Assembly: GCA_009760885.1 (NCBI GenBank)
Contig: CM019713.1
Coordinates: 3,420,531-3,484,530, forward strand
Source of the DNA: Achatina immaculata
Lineage: Eukaryota > Mollusca > Gastropoda > Stylommatophora > Achatinidae
DNA length: 64,000 nt
Direction: 5' to 3'
Shown piece after piece: positions 1-10,537 of this stretch; within the stretch, counting starts at the first letter, position 1; every line of letters starts with the position of its first letter. The notes beneath the pieces are model-generated. The model did not search any database. It was not told where the DNA came from and saw only the letters and a list, made by a program, of their open reading frames with translations. The position numbers were made by a program, and so were the translations under genes.

Positions 1-660
1 TATTAAGTTCTTGTAGTATGGATATATTTGTTCTTTTTTGTGTCCATGATATTTGGAGAACTCTTCTGTAGCATTTACATTCAAAGGCATTTATGTGCTT
101 CTCAGCTGTTTTGTTAAGTGTCCAGGTTTCACAGGCATATGTTGCGATGGGAAAAATGCATGCCCTTAAAAATCTTATTTTTTGTGGTTCTGTTTGTTCC
201 TCTCCACAGATTCTTTAGTTGTTTTACTTTCTTAAGAACGATAGATGTCCTCTTTTTAATTTCCCTCATTGTATCTCCATTATTAGTTAGCAATGATCCA
301 AGATATTCAAAACTCTCCACTTCTTCCAGTTTTTCCTCATTGATATCAGCTGCCTTGTTTGTTTTGTCAGTTGTCATCAGTTAATTTTCTTCGCATTAAG
401 ATAGAGGTTTTGCTCTTCACTATTCTTACAGACTGACATAATTAGTTTTTCCATTCCTTTTTGTGTTGTTGACACTAATACTGTGTCATCAGCATATCTA
501 ATCTCTGGTATTTCATAACCTCCAATTGTTATGGCGTCGTAATATTCTTTGTCTACATCTTCTCTAACATTCCTCATTATACTTTCAGTATACAAGTTAA
601 ATAAGTAAGGCGACAATATGCACCTCTGACGGACCCCTTGTTTTATGTCAAACCAAATTG
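1..660 (-). pseudogene. RTE-like LINE fragment (family A), reverse transcriptase palm and thumb
   Basis: Read on the minus strand, 616-377 encodes the end of a reverse transcriptase palm, with the start SPYLFNLY and the catalytic-box form RYADDTVL. After a frame break, 377-129 continues with FEYLGSLLTNNGD and an EIKKR block, the layout seen after the palm in RTE-type LINEs. The piece is broken by a frameshift and stops. Positions 1-160 match 23905-24065 closely, so both are copies of one family. The 3' end would lie left of the window. AT-rich filler (TTTATAA repeats) occupies about 665-760. The LINE identity is secure; the clade name is an inference. Confidence 0.8.
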
Positions 661-839
661 TTGTTTCACTATTTATTTATAATAATATTTATTTATTTAT
701 AATTTATAATGTTTATTATATTTATAAATATTTATAATATTTATAAATGACTATCTACTAAAAAAATTCGGGACTATTCAGAATAAATATTTAACTGTAT
801 TCGGTGTCTGTAAGAGCAGTTTAAGATAACTTTTAAGTT

Positions 840-1770
840 TCATGATTCATGGAGGCATGTAATCGACATCAAATAGATATTGGGAACATTTGTAGTTGTA
901 GGAAGGAGTATAATTTACATTTTTTTATACAGGATGGGAGGGTATTCCAAAGATGAGCAGCAGAATAACTAAAGCTTTTCTTGTAAAGATCAAGTCTAGG
1001 TTTTGGAAGACATATGTTGTTTAAGCGTTGGCTGCTCTTTGGGCTAAATTTAAACAGGTTCCATAGATAAGACGGAGCATGCCGTGAAAGAATTTGATGT
1101 ACTAACCTGGCTTTGTTGAAGAGGAATCTGTTCTTAAGAGGCATTATTCTGATACATTTGTGCTGGTTAGTTGTTTGTGCTTTATATTTGTCACTAATAC
1201 GCTTTACTGCTCGCTTTTGGAGTGAGCAAAGCCTCTTTGTATTTGACACTGAGCAAGCATTCCAAATTGTTGAGCAATAGTCTAAATGTGTTTGTATATG
1301 AGATATGTAGTATGTCTTCCTTGTGTCTTGATCGATGAAGTGCTTAATTTTGGCTAACTAGTATACGTTTTTGTGCGCTGAGTTTTGTTAGACTTTGTAC
1401 ATGAGAGTCCCAGGTCAGATATTAGTCAATAATAAGACCTAGTGTTTTGTGCTCGCTAACGTTTTCTATCTGTGATGTTTCCGTGCTGAGCCGAAGTGTT
1501 GTTTTTGTTGCGTTTTCTAGTTTCCGTCTTGTTGTTATGAGCATTAATTTTGTTTTATCGGTGTTTATAATCATACCATTGATTGTGCTTCATCTAATTA
1601 AATTGTATAACTCGACCTGAAGAGTTGATTCTAGATTAATACAGTCGTAGTCACTGGTGTAGACTGTGCAGTCATCGGCAAAAAGATCACAAGAGGAGAG
1701 TTTAAGATGAAGTGGAAGATTATCGCTATAAATAGCAAAGAACAACGGGCCTAGAATAGAAACTTGCGGA
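840..1770 (-). pseudogene. CR1-like LINE 3' part (reverse transcriptase C-terminus)
   Basis: The minus strand at about 1770-1640 reads ILGPLLFAIYSDNLP followed by LFADDCTVYTSD, the RT box of CR1/Jockey-type LINEs. Several stops follow, then an open stretch at 1249-869. That stretch carries SLQKRAVKRIS, the PLKNRFLFNKARLVHQIL block and YSAAHLWNTLPS, typical of the C-terminal end of CR1-group polymerases. The copy is 5'-truncated, breaking abruptly at about 1770 into GA-rich simple repeat. In-frame stops at 1250-1640 show it is dead. Confidence 0.8.
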
Positions 1771-1958
1771 GACAGGGAGGGAGAGAGAGATAGGGAGGGA
1801 GAGAGAGAGAGAGGGAGAGAGAGAGGGAGATAGAGAGATAGGAAGGGAGAGAGAGGGAGGGAGAGAGATAAGGAGGGAGAGAGAGGGAGAGAGAGATAGG
1901 AACAGAGTGCGAATTACATATATACTTGTTATATTGACAGACAGACAGACAGACAGAC

Positions 1959-2032
<74 letters not shown>

Positions 2033-2035
2033 TGT
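1771..2035. repeat. Compound simple repeat: (GGGAGA)n, (CAGA)n, (TAGA)n
   Basis: Purine-rich GGGAGAGA-type repeats run to about 1905. After a short spacer come CAGA units and then about 18 TAGA units at 1960-2031. Long open frames over this stretch only reflect the repeat and are not genes. The repeat starts exactly where the CR1-like fragment is truncated. Confidence 0.95.
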
Positions 2036-2695
2036 GTGTATGTGTCGTTCCATTCTGCCAGAATGGGCCGGTATAACATTAACTCGACCATAGACTCAGC
2101 GAATATAAAAGTGAATTTAGCTAGATTATGAAAATGTACTAAAACAAAACATTAACCAAACTCTCCACCGTTTATAACAAATTAATTAAAAATATGTTCA
2201 TATTCCACTATTCAGTATCAGCTGTAGAAAAAATAGTTAATACAATAACTATGCGGTGTTAAAAAAAGAAAAAGGGAATATATAATTCAAAATTTGTCAA
2301 TACAAGTTGAAAAAATATGAGCTCTGCCTCCAATTTGTCATTGACGTTTGAGATCTATGTTTAGTCATGTAGCAGCCTATTGTCGCTAAGTCTAAAGTAC
2401 ATCTAAAGTACGACAAAAGTAAGGAAGAAAACAGTGTATAAGTCTTAAAACGATATTTCAAAATGAAAGACACATTTGTCCTTAGACGATGCTTCATCAT
2501 TTCCTTCTCTGAAGCCAATAGACTAAGGGACACAAACGAGGGAAAAAAATTTTCATTCTTTTCATATATTGTTTCCCCTTACAATATTTCTCTCTTTCCA
2601 CCCTTTCTTTTCAAATAAAATTCCAGGTTGAGAAGGTTTTCCTGCAGCTCTCCGCTGATGCTAGCATACACCTATAAATGTGGCATAAATCGTAA
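2036..2695. other. No gene seen; AT-rich spacer
   Basis: No convincing coding exon, RNA gene or repeat family was recognised here. The stretch separates the TAGA array from the next LINE. Confidence 0.6.
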
Positions 2696-2699
2696 GCAA

Positions 2700-3960
2700 A
2701 ACAATAACAACATATACAAATACGATACAAATATCACGAAATCATGGACACAAAAAAGGAACAAATATATCCATACTTCAAGAATTCAACAGTGAAGAAA
2801 ACAGCTACGCCTTCCATTAACACCAATGCAAGATGGCAAAATATCATTGACAAAATAAAAACCAGACTGGAAATATACAAATATAAAACCACCACCATAT
2901 TCGGCAGAAGTGTCGCAGTCAACACCTGCGTCATACCACAGCTCATATACACCTCAAATATCTTTCCCTTGCCTGGACAGTCACTTAAAGAAGTCAATTC
3001 CATGATTAGCGACTTTATTTTCCGACACACAGTACACAGCATCCAACGGAAAACCTTGGCGCAAGATAAGAACAGAGGAGGCATCTCTCTACAAGACATA
3101 TCAACAAAGATCCAGGCACTCAGGATTAAATATGTGGGACAAATAATCCAACAGCCACACAAACATACACTAGCCCACTACTACGTAGGGCTAAGGCTAA
3201 TCAAACTTTGTAAATTAAACAACGCAGATCTCCATCACTTTGGCACTATACCGCTCTTCTACAGACAATGCATACAAAGTGTCACTGGACATGAACATTT
3301 AATACACGTGAAAACATCAAGCATATACAAATATCTGGTCAGGAAACAGGAGCCACCATTACAGGACAGAATAAAGAGAGGATACAAATACTTCATCACT
3401 GACTACACACAGTCATTTCAAAACCTACACCAGAAAGGAATCACGCCAAGTGCACGAGAGATAACATACAGACTATTGTTCAACATAACACCGACCACAC
3501 AAGGGGTCGCCCGCAGATCCTACAGACTGATTAGATGTAGACTATGTAGAACAAACACACAGGAAACAGAAGAGCACATCTTCTTTGAGTGCAAAACTGT
3601 TTCTTTAGCTTTTAAACTGTTGACTCACGAGATAACAATAAGAACAACACAGACAGTAGACATGTATAGAGCAATCATGTTGAACACCATCCCTCGAACA
3701 GTAGCAGACAGCCATAAACAGTCCATCATCCTCCTAGCAGAATTTAGATCTCTTATCTGGTCATGTCGGAATAAGGCCATGTTTGATAATAAAGTTTTTA
3801 CACCAGAAATTTTTCTGACCATCTTCCAAAACAAATTGTTAAGGCTTTCCGGTAGTTTTTAACAACTACTTGGAATATTGAAGTCCTTTTTGTTTTTTGT
3901 GTGTGTATGTGTGTTTTGACAACGACACAGTTTTAGTTTCAAAACATTGGTCATTATATA
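2700..3960 (+). pseudogene. L1/Tx1-like LINE ORF2 C-terminal fragment
   Basis: An open frame at 2744-3862 (372 codons) has the post-polymerase layout of L1/Tx1-group LINEs. It begins with RWQNIIDKIKTRLEIYK and GRSVAVNTCVIPQLIY. A GGISL block follows (about residues 105-125), then a basic region. Near residue 270 is a C..C...H....C zinc-knuckle-like motif (CRLCRT followed by EEHIFFEC). The catalytic RT domain is missing, so this is a 5'-truncated insertion with an intact C-terminal frame, suggesting a fairly young copy. A non-coding 3' tail of about 100 bases runs up to the next LINE at about 3973. Clade assignment is an inference. Confidence 0.75.
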
Positions 3961-3972
3961 ACCATGTTTATA

Positions 3973-5145
3973 TATAAACATTTTGTACTTAGACAAATAT
4001 TAGAACAGGCAAATGAGTGGCATAGCACAACATATGCATTATTCATAGATTTTGAGAAAGCCTTTGACAGTGTCAACAGAGATGCACTGTGGAAAATCCT
4101 AAGATGGCATGGCCTCCCCCATAAAATAGTTAATGTAATCAAAGCCCTATACGAGGGTTTTCAGTGCAAAGTTATCTGTGGAGAACATACTTCCAGCAGC
4201 TTTAGGGTACAAACAGGAGTGAAACAGGGATGTGTACTATCACCAACATTATTTATCTTGGCAGTAGACTGGTTAATGAAGGAGGCAACATCAGACAAAC
4301 GCAGAGGATTACAATGGACCCTTGACACAGTGCTGGAGGACCTTGACTTTGCGGACGACATTTGTCTATTATCAAGCAGTCACAAAGATATGCAAGATAA
4401 AATAAACAAGTTAACCCAGAATGCAAACAACATAGGACTAAAGATCAATGTAGGAAAGACAAAGTTAATGAAGCAAAATGTGAACAACAGAAATGTACTC
4501 AGAGTAGATAACAAGTTAGTGGAGGAGGTCAACGAATTTGTATACCTTGGCAGCAGAGTAGTAGAAAATGGAGACAGCACAGAGGACATCAACAGCAGAC
4601 TTACTAGAGCAAACCAGGCTTTTGCAATGCTACAGAATATATGGAAATCAAATAAACTAAGCATAAATATGAAAATCAGGATATTTAAGAGTAATGTTCT
4701 AAGTGTACTACTCTATGGAAGTGAGTGCTGGAAAATCACCAAAACCATAGAAAACAAGTTGAATTCTTTCCAGACTAAATGTTTACGTAGAATTAAAAAA
4801 ATATTTTGGCCAAACACCATAAGAAATAACATTTTATTGGCAGAAATGCAGATGAAACCACTGACAACAATTATTGAGGAAAGACGCTGGCGATGGTTGG
4901 GACATGTGCTCCGAATGACAGACAACTCACTACCAAAAATAGCACTAAGATGGACACCACAGGGGAGCAGAAGTAAGGGTAGACCAAAAGAGACATGGAG
5001 AAGAACAACAGAAAGGATGTTGAGCAATAGAGGGCTCACCTGGGCAAGAGCAGAAAAAAAGGCGAAAGACAGGCATTTGTGGAAAACCCTTGCGGAAGCC
5101 CCATGTGCCCTGGGCACTTAAGGTTCAGAGAGAGAGAGAGATATA
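3973..5145 (+). mobile_element. RTE-like LINE (family D), 5'-truncated with open RT and C-terminal frame
   Basis: An open frame at 3964-5121 (385 codons) covers most of a LINE reverse transcriptase and its C-terminal region. It has ALFIDFEKAFDSVNR (motif A aspartate near residue 30), TGVKQGCVLSPTLF, and LDFADDICLL (catalytic FADD near residue 128). These are followed by FVYLGSRVVENGD, VLLYGSECWKIT, RRWRWLGHVLRM and a GRPKETWRR block. The N-terminal endonuclease and fingers are missing because of truncation at about 3973, directly beside the previous LINE. The 3' end is CCTGGGCACTTAAGGTTC followed by (AG)n at 5128-5142. A near-identical inverted copy lies at 14073-15775, and 3' stubs lie at 5935-6105 and 52038-52255. 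Confidence 0.88.
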
Positions 5146-5319
5146 TAAACATGCACTCAGATGTACCTATCATCCATATCACTGTCATCTCATGTTTTGT
5201 TAAAGCCCACCATTTCATTATTTCACTTCACGGGCAATCATCCTCAACTCACGTCATTTGCACACGTTTTGTAACTATCAGACAAATAAACTTATTTTTA
5301 AAAAAAACTGGTTAGTAAA

Positions 5320-5577
5320 GAAGATTAAACAGAGAAAACTGAAGTATTTTGGGCGTACGAAACGTCATGAGAGTGTGGAAAAGACAGTATCGGAAAGGTA
5401 CATAATGGGAAAAAGAAAGAGAGAAAGACCAAGGTGAAGATGGCAGTAAGACATTGTTGATGGTTTGAGAATGGACGCCTGGGCAGCAGGGCCATCTTGC
5501 CTACAACCGAGAGCCCTACAAGAGAGTTGTTAGGGAGACAAAGTTCCGTAAAGGACATGCTTATGAATGAATGAATT
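5320..5577 (+). pseudogene. RTE-like family A 3' end
   Basis: The sequence around ATAATGGGAAAAAGAAAGAG and GGCCATCTTGCCTACAACCG matches the copies at 47930-48148 (+) and 23620-23900 (-). It encodes the basic GKRKRERP-type C-terminus common to RTE-like LINEs. It ends in a short (GAAT)n tail at about 5564-5577. It is frameshifted and severely 5'-truncated. Confidence 0.75.
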
Positions 5578-5934
5578 AAATACAATACAGATAACGTATT
5601 TGAAATAGTCAAAACAAACACTGACCACTGTACCATACAAGGCAAGGAAAATCTGAACGCTATAAAAGTACTTGACAGATACGGCTGATTGTCTGAAGGA
5701 AACGGATATGAAGTCAGCATTTGTTGGTTTCTGTTTTTTTTTTTTCTGAGAGATCACTACAGTCTTCTGTGTCACAATACACGACTGAAGGTGTTACAAA
5801 CACACGCACACACACGGGCACATACACGCAGAGACAGACACACGCATTCGAAGGGAGACATACTTAGACACAGATACACACACACAAAGTTATATACACA
5901 GCGACAGAAACATATACGCAGAATCAATATCTCT

Positions 5935-6105
5935 CTCTCTCTCTCTGAACCTTAAGTGCCCAGGGCACATGGGACTTCCGCAAGGGTTTTCCACAAATGC
6001 CTGTCCTTTGCCTTTTTTTCTGCTCTTGCCCAGGTGAGCCCTCTATTGCTCAACATCCTTTCTGTTGTTCTTCTCCATGTCTCTTTTGGTTTACACTTAC
6101 TGCAG
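5935..6105 (-). pseudogene. RTE-like family D 3' stub
   Basis: Reading from (CT)n at 5931-5946 and then GAACCTTAAGTGCCCAGGGC, this is the reverse complement of the 3' end of the LINE at 3973-5145. Similarity continues to about 6100 and then breaks into CA-rich DNA. The (AG)n tail is preserved. CA-rich simple sequence flanks it on the left (about 5793-5890). Confidence 0.85.
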
Positions 6106-6299
6106 AATCAATATACGCAGATAAATATGCGCATATACAGAAACAAGACATACACGTGGAGACACACACAGAGGGCCATCTTACCAGTATTATGATGGCC
6201 CCCTGGGCAAAGCAATGCTTCGGGACCCCTACAAACACTTTTTATTATTTATCCGTGGCAAAATTAGATGTTTTACTGGAAATATTTGAATCCTAGGAG

Positions 6300-6690
6300 A
6301 CGTGGGCACTGCCCACTGTGTCCATGCCTTCAAACGGTACCGTAAACACACAAACACACACAGAGACACGTAGATACACGAAGATGAAATGATAAAGAAA
6401 AGAAAAGAAACCTGCTATAAGTCTCTAACAGGAAGGAGAATCACAGCACATACTCCGTAGCACCGCTGCCAAGATGTATAATAAGCGTCGAATTCAGCTG
6501 TGTATAGAATATAGAACATTTACCCCCCCCCCAAGAATTTTATCATAAGCAGGGCTTGGCTCAAACAAAACTGGTCAAATGGTGTGGATCTTATGCAGCA
6601 GTTATGGCGCTGTCGCCGGAACATAGAGAAAACTGAGAACCTCGTTCTGGCTATATGGTTCTGTATTTAGAATATCTAAACACTAGCAGA
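6300..6690. other. No gene seen
   Basis: Low-complexity CA-rich, AAAG-rich and poly-C tracts in unassigned sequence. No exon or repeat family recognised. Confidence 0.5.
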
Positions 6691-6905
6691 TACTACTAGA
6701 CACCAGTAAACACTAGTAGGCACCAATAGACACTAGTAAACATTAGTAGACACTAATAATAATAGTAGACACTAGTAGACGTTAGTAGACACTAGTAGAC
6801 ACTAGTAAAGACTAGTCGACATTAGTAAACAATAATAGACATTAGTAGACGTTAGTAAACATTAGTAAACACTAGTAGACACTAGTAGACACTAGTAGAC
6901 ACTAA
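6685..6905. repeat. Minisatellite, 10-bp unit ACTAGTAGAC
   Basis: About twenty imperfect copies of a 10-bp unit with variants GTTAGTAGAC and ACTAGTAAAC. Each unit contains the palindrome ACTAGT. Confidence 0.9.
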
Positions 6906-6997
6906 TGAGCACCAAGATAGATATGAAAAAAAAACAACATAGCAGAGAGAAGAATGAGGGAGAACTTTATCTACAGCAATGAGCCTTAATGGCTCGG

Positions 6998-7050
6998 AAA
7001 GAAGAAGAAGAAGAAGAAGAAGTAGAAGAAGAAGAAGAAGAAGAAGAAGC
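6998..7050 (+). repeat. (GAA)n microsatellite
   Basis: AAG/GAA triplets, interrupted once by GTA. The preceding ATGAGCCTTAATGGCTCGG hairpin-like sequence and the position suggest the A-rich tail of a retroposon, but no head was recognised. Confidence 0.85.
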
Positions 7051-7149
7051 AACTAGTAGCAGGTGCTTTTTTGCCTATCAAATTTAGGTGTAGCCAAATA
7101 ATTAAGACTCAGTTTTACTTGATTTTCTGTTTTCTCTTCCTACACGAAG

Positions 7150-7345
7150 AGCCGGACGTCCGAGTAGTGAAGTAGCTGGTCACTCACCTTTCATGGCCAA
7201 GGTCGATTGTTCGAATTCACCCCGAGGGAGTTTTTCTACTTGTAGTAACAGGGTACCTGACTCTTCTGAAGCTGTGGAAGGAAATGTGTTCAATCACCTG
7301 TATTATACTCACATGTCAAGGAAAACATGGATACTAAACCATGAC
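7150..7345 (+). mobile_element. SINE-2, tRNA-derived
   Basis: The head has an A-box-like TAGTGAAGTAGCTGG and a B-box-like GATTGTTCGAATTC. The body has GTACCTGACTCTTCTGAAGC and GTCAAGGAAAACATGGATAC. The same body occurs at 51770-51880 and in more diverged form at 41570-41700. Confidence 0.75.
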
Positions 7346-7361
7346 CCCTAGATACCTGTAC

Positions 7362-7676
7362 GGCAGTCGTTCCTAACCTGAGATCTGTGGACCCCAAGAG
7401 GATCAAGGAGAGATTTTTTGGGGTCCATGGACCCCAGGAGGATCAATGAGAGATCTTTTGGAGTCCACAGACCCCAGGTGGTTCAAGGGAAGATCTTTTG
7501 CTATCCATGTACCCCAGGAAGATCAAGGATATATCTTTTGGGGGTCCATGGAGCCCAGGAAGATCAATGAGAGATCTTTTGGGCTCCATAGACCCCAGGA
7601 GGATCAGGGAAAAATCTTTTGCTGTCAGTGTACCCCAGGAAGATCAAGGAGAGATCTTTTGCGGTATATTAACTGA
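7362..7676. repeat. 40-bp tandem repeat beginning in an hAT-like terminus
   Basis: Seven units of about 40 bp, each with CCCCAGGAGGATCAAGGAG, GATCTTTTG and GTCCATGG. The first unit follows CAGTCGTTCCTAACCTGAG, which resembles the terminal inverted repeat consensus of hAT-type MITEs (CAGTGGTTCYCAACCT). Open frames over the array are repeat artefacts. Confidence 0.85.
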
Positions 7677-7744
7677 CTCAGTTACAAGGGTTGAACAGAA
7701 AGAAGGATTACATTGTAACTAAGCAAGAGAAACAATCCCGGGGT

Positions 7745-8371
7745 TTAAAAAAAAGTGCATATGAGATGTTAAAAAAGATACGCACAAACTATTTTCCAGC
7801 GTAATCGCCAAGTTGGTTAATACATTTTTTCTGATCGCAGGACCAAGTTTTCCCATGCCGCCTCTATAGAAGTCGTGCCCCTGCTGGCCACATCATCATA
7901 CACTGTACTCACAGGTCATTCGTGTGGCTCTCTCACCCTCGGATACGGCACGTGGCACTCATCTGGCACAGTCTTTTGTATACACTAACACACCCACCAC
8001 GAGTTGTTGAACACTGCCGTAGCCCAGTCCCATTTGGGACGCAGTATGACGCAAAGTTATCCTTAGGATCTGTTGAACCATTTCAACAAACAAAAACACG
8101 TGCCGGTTTAACCTCTGCCGTCGGCGAACCTCGACTCCCGCTGTTTCCAGTGTGTCTGCCTTCCACATCATCCCTACTTGATTGAAATAAGCGACACCAT
8201 TTTTGCCATGTGTTGTCTACTCATAACTTTCTCGTCATAAACCTCGACGAGCTGGCGGCGAATTTCAGCAGCGAACACGTTCTTATCCCATAAAAATCTT
8301 ATCACTTGAACGAGAGACCACTTTTCCAAACATCGCTCGCTTTTTATGTGTGATAGTGCATCTGTGGCACA
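7745..8371 (-). pseudogene. mariner-type transposase relic with catalytic core deleted
   Basis: The minus strand at 8370-8190 encodes a helix-turn-helix region with AAEIRRQLVEVYDEKVMSRQ. That block is highly typical of mariner transposase N-termini. A second block at 8171-7915 reads RITLRHTASQMGLGYGSVQQ, then VYTKDCARWVPR. After a jump, 7895-7760 reads GHDFYRGGMGKL, the mariner C-terminus. The catalytic DD(D/E) domain that should lie between the last two blocks is absent, and there are frameshifts. It is therefore a dead, internally deleted copy. Confidence 0.82.
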
Positions 8372-8435
8372 CGGCACAGGCTTAAAACATTCACACTCAC
8401 AACTAGTACCACCTAGTGCACGGTTAAAACATTTA
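8372..8435. repeat. 42-bp repeat unit (1.5 copies) flanking the Penelope pair
   Basis: TTAAAACATTCACACTCACA and ACTAGTACCACC match the 42-bp array at 12885-13002 in the same orientation. The stretch GTTAAAACATTTA at 8423-8435 recurs at 12884-12896, on the other side of the Penelope elements. Confidence 0.8.
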
Positions 8436-9243
8436 AGGTAGACAGAGGTGTATGGTGCAGTTTTACAAAGTGAGGGAGGGAGTGAGTAAGGTGAGAAAAA
8501 AACGAATAGAAAGTATGAGAATGTATAAATGAAAAACATACAACATCCGATATTTCGGCGTGAGCCTTATTCGAGGACACATACAAAACGAGACAAAAAC
8601 CACGAAAACTTATCTGAATGTGTCTTCCTCCAAGTCGAAAACAGAAATGTGTGTAGTAGAAGGGAGATGGAAAGACCACGCTATCTCCAACAAAAGACGC
8701 CCGATAGAGCCAATAATAAAGAAGAGGTGGAGAGAGAGGAGGAGAACAAGTGGGAGAAAGGGGTGGGGGGGGGGAAGGCAATAGAAACATGATAGCCGCT
8801 AGATGAGGTGTCGGGGAGGGGGAAGAGGGGAGAGAAAAGGGGACGCGGAGAGATAATGAATGAAGAACATAAACACCTGCAGGGAGAAAATGTGAAACTG
8901 GTGAATAGGACAAGACCCTAATGACACCAATATGTTGGCAGAGAAGAAAATAGGATGGTGGTAGGGACGGATAGCATAGAGAAAGAAAGTAGAATTTAAA
9001 GAAAAAAAAGTTACAGAAAGCTGAAGATATTGTTAATTCCAGCTGGGTGGAGACAGCTAGTCTGGAAAATAAGGCGCTGTTCTAGGACCCTTCGAGATCG
9101 TACATCAGCAGAACAAGAGCGGATCGCACTAACAGAAATGTCCTGTTTTCCTCTGTGGTTGCTAAGGCAAAAATGTTTAGCCACAGGTGTCCAGGCCCTC
9201 TTAGAAATATCACTGAGATGCTGGCGAAATCGATCTCCTAACC
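8436..9243 (-). mobile_element. Penelope-like element, left copy: 3' UTR and C-terminal half of GIY-YIG endonuclease
   Basis: On the minus strand, 9243-9011 encodes GDRFRQHLSDISKRAW, PVAKHFCLSNHRGK and a C-terminus ending NNIFSFL. This is the second half of a GIY-YIG endonuclease, as in Penelope-like elements. About 570 bases of 3' UTR follow down to 8436, including CT-rich tracts and the motif GCCGAAATATCGG in reverse complement near 8549. The coding sequence is split at 9232-9243 by a 1.3-kb insertion and resumes at 10538. The right copy shows the uninterrupted version. Confidence 0.88.
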
Positions 9244-10537
9244 TCGCTGTTGGCGAGATCTTCAGCTGCCGTGCGTGGAGCAGTGCTCTTCCCGGCCAAT
9301 GAAGAAATTTGCAAATGAGGTTGCCGTGCAGCATCACTGCGGAAAAGGTGGTTGAAAGAATAAAGCGAAGCAAACAGTCAAATCATGGCACCTCTGGTCT
9401 GGAGGTCGGCCACGTCCTGAGTGCAGTCATGTCGGGTGAAATGCATGAACCGGCTTGTCTCACTGCTGGCGAGACTCTTCAAATGCCGTGCGTGGAGTGA
9501 AGCTCCTCCCGGTTAAGGAAGTAAATGCGGAAAAGAAATAAAGGTTGCTGTGCGGAGCCGATGGGAAAAGGTGGTGGAAAGTGAAGTTTAATCGGTATGT
9601 CCAGTAGTATCGCTACGAGAGCTATACCACGACACCTCTGCTCTAGAGGCCGCCCACGTCCGAAATACATCTACACTGGTGAAATATGCCTAAACCGGCA
9701 CACACCAGGGGTGGAACTTGATGGCTAGACATGTCATGCCACCTCCGCTCTAGAGGTCGGTAACCTGATAAACACCCATACTGGTGAATTTTGCCTAAAC
9801 CGGCTCATACCAGGGGTGAATCTTGAAGGCTATGCATGTCACAGTACCTCTGCTCTATAGGTCGGTCCCGTCCCAAACACGCCCATACTGGGATAATGCC
9901 TAAACCGGCTCAACCCAGGGGTAGAAGTCACTAGTGGCGAGGATTCGTCCTCCTGGACAAAAGCTCCATCCTGGTCACAACTAGGAAGGGTAGCGGCCAC
10001 GACCGCAAAATGCTGAAGTCGGAGACACTGGACCAGGGAAGTCTAGATAGGCAACCACCTCTCACCCGGCGGGGATGTTTGCGTATCCTAATCACGCTGA
10101 GGTTTTCCGGTGAGAAAGTCCAACCCTGGACTGGATGGGCAACACCTCTCACCCGGCGGTGATACACGGGTATCTCAAAACACGTCGAGGTTTTCCGGTG
10201 AGAAAGTCCAACTCTGGCCTGGGTGGGCTACCGCCTCTCACCCAGCGGGGATGCACTGATATCCTAAACACGTCGAGGTCTTCCGGTGAGAAAGTCCAAC
10301 CCTAGACTAAACTGGTGCAATGAAAACCACGGTGTCACGCAATCCCGCTTCCGAGACCCACCAAGAATACAGGCTAAAGCACTGTGACACTCTGAATCTC
10401 TTGTGGTCCTTTCGTGGATCTCGTGTGATCTATTTTGGATCACACAGGGGACAACGGGACCTAACGAGGACCACAGGCGTGAATTCAGTAGGTTCACAGT
10501 GCGGTTTTTGGTGGTAGAAGTGAACGAAGAAGAAGAA
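9244..10537 (+). mobile_element. Non-autonomous retroposon, copy 1 (5'-truncated), nested in a Penelope element
   Basis: This insert splits the GIY-YIG domain and is flanked by the exact 12-bp direct repeat GATCTCCTAACC (9232-9243 and 10538-10549), present once at the uninterrupted site near 12036. The left part has about two units of roughly 210 bp (each with GCTGGCGAGA and GCCGTGCGTGGAG). The middle has units containing TGCCTAAACCGGCT and CTCTAGAGGTCGG. The right part has three units of about 90 bp (CACCTCTCACCCGGCGG ... CCGGTGAGAAAGTCCAAC). It ends in (GAA)n. No long plausible protein is seen. A longer copy lies at 53590-55031. Tail, truncation and target-site duplication indicate copying by LINE machinery. 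Confidence 0.85.

Noticed and set aside
9931..10167. Conserved minus-strand protein inside the retroposon (also 54421-54657)
   Set aside because: Similarity between the two copies is no higher at codon level than at DNA level, and the frame covers tandem repeats. More copies would be needed to see selection.
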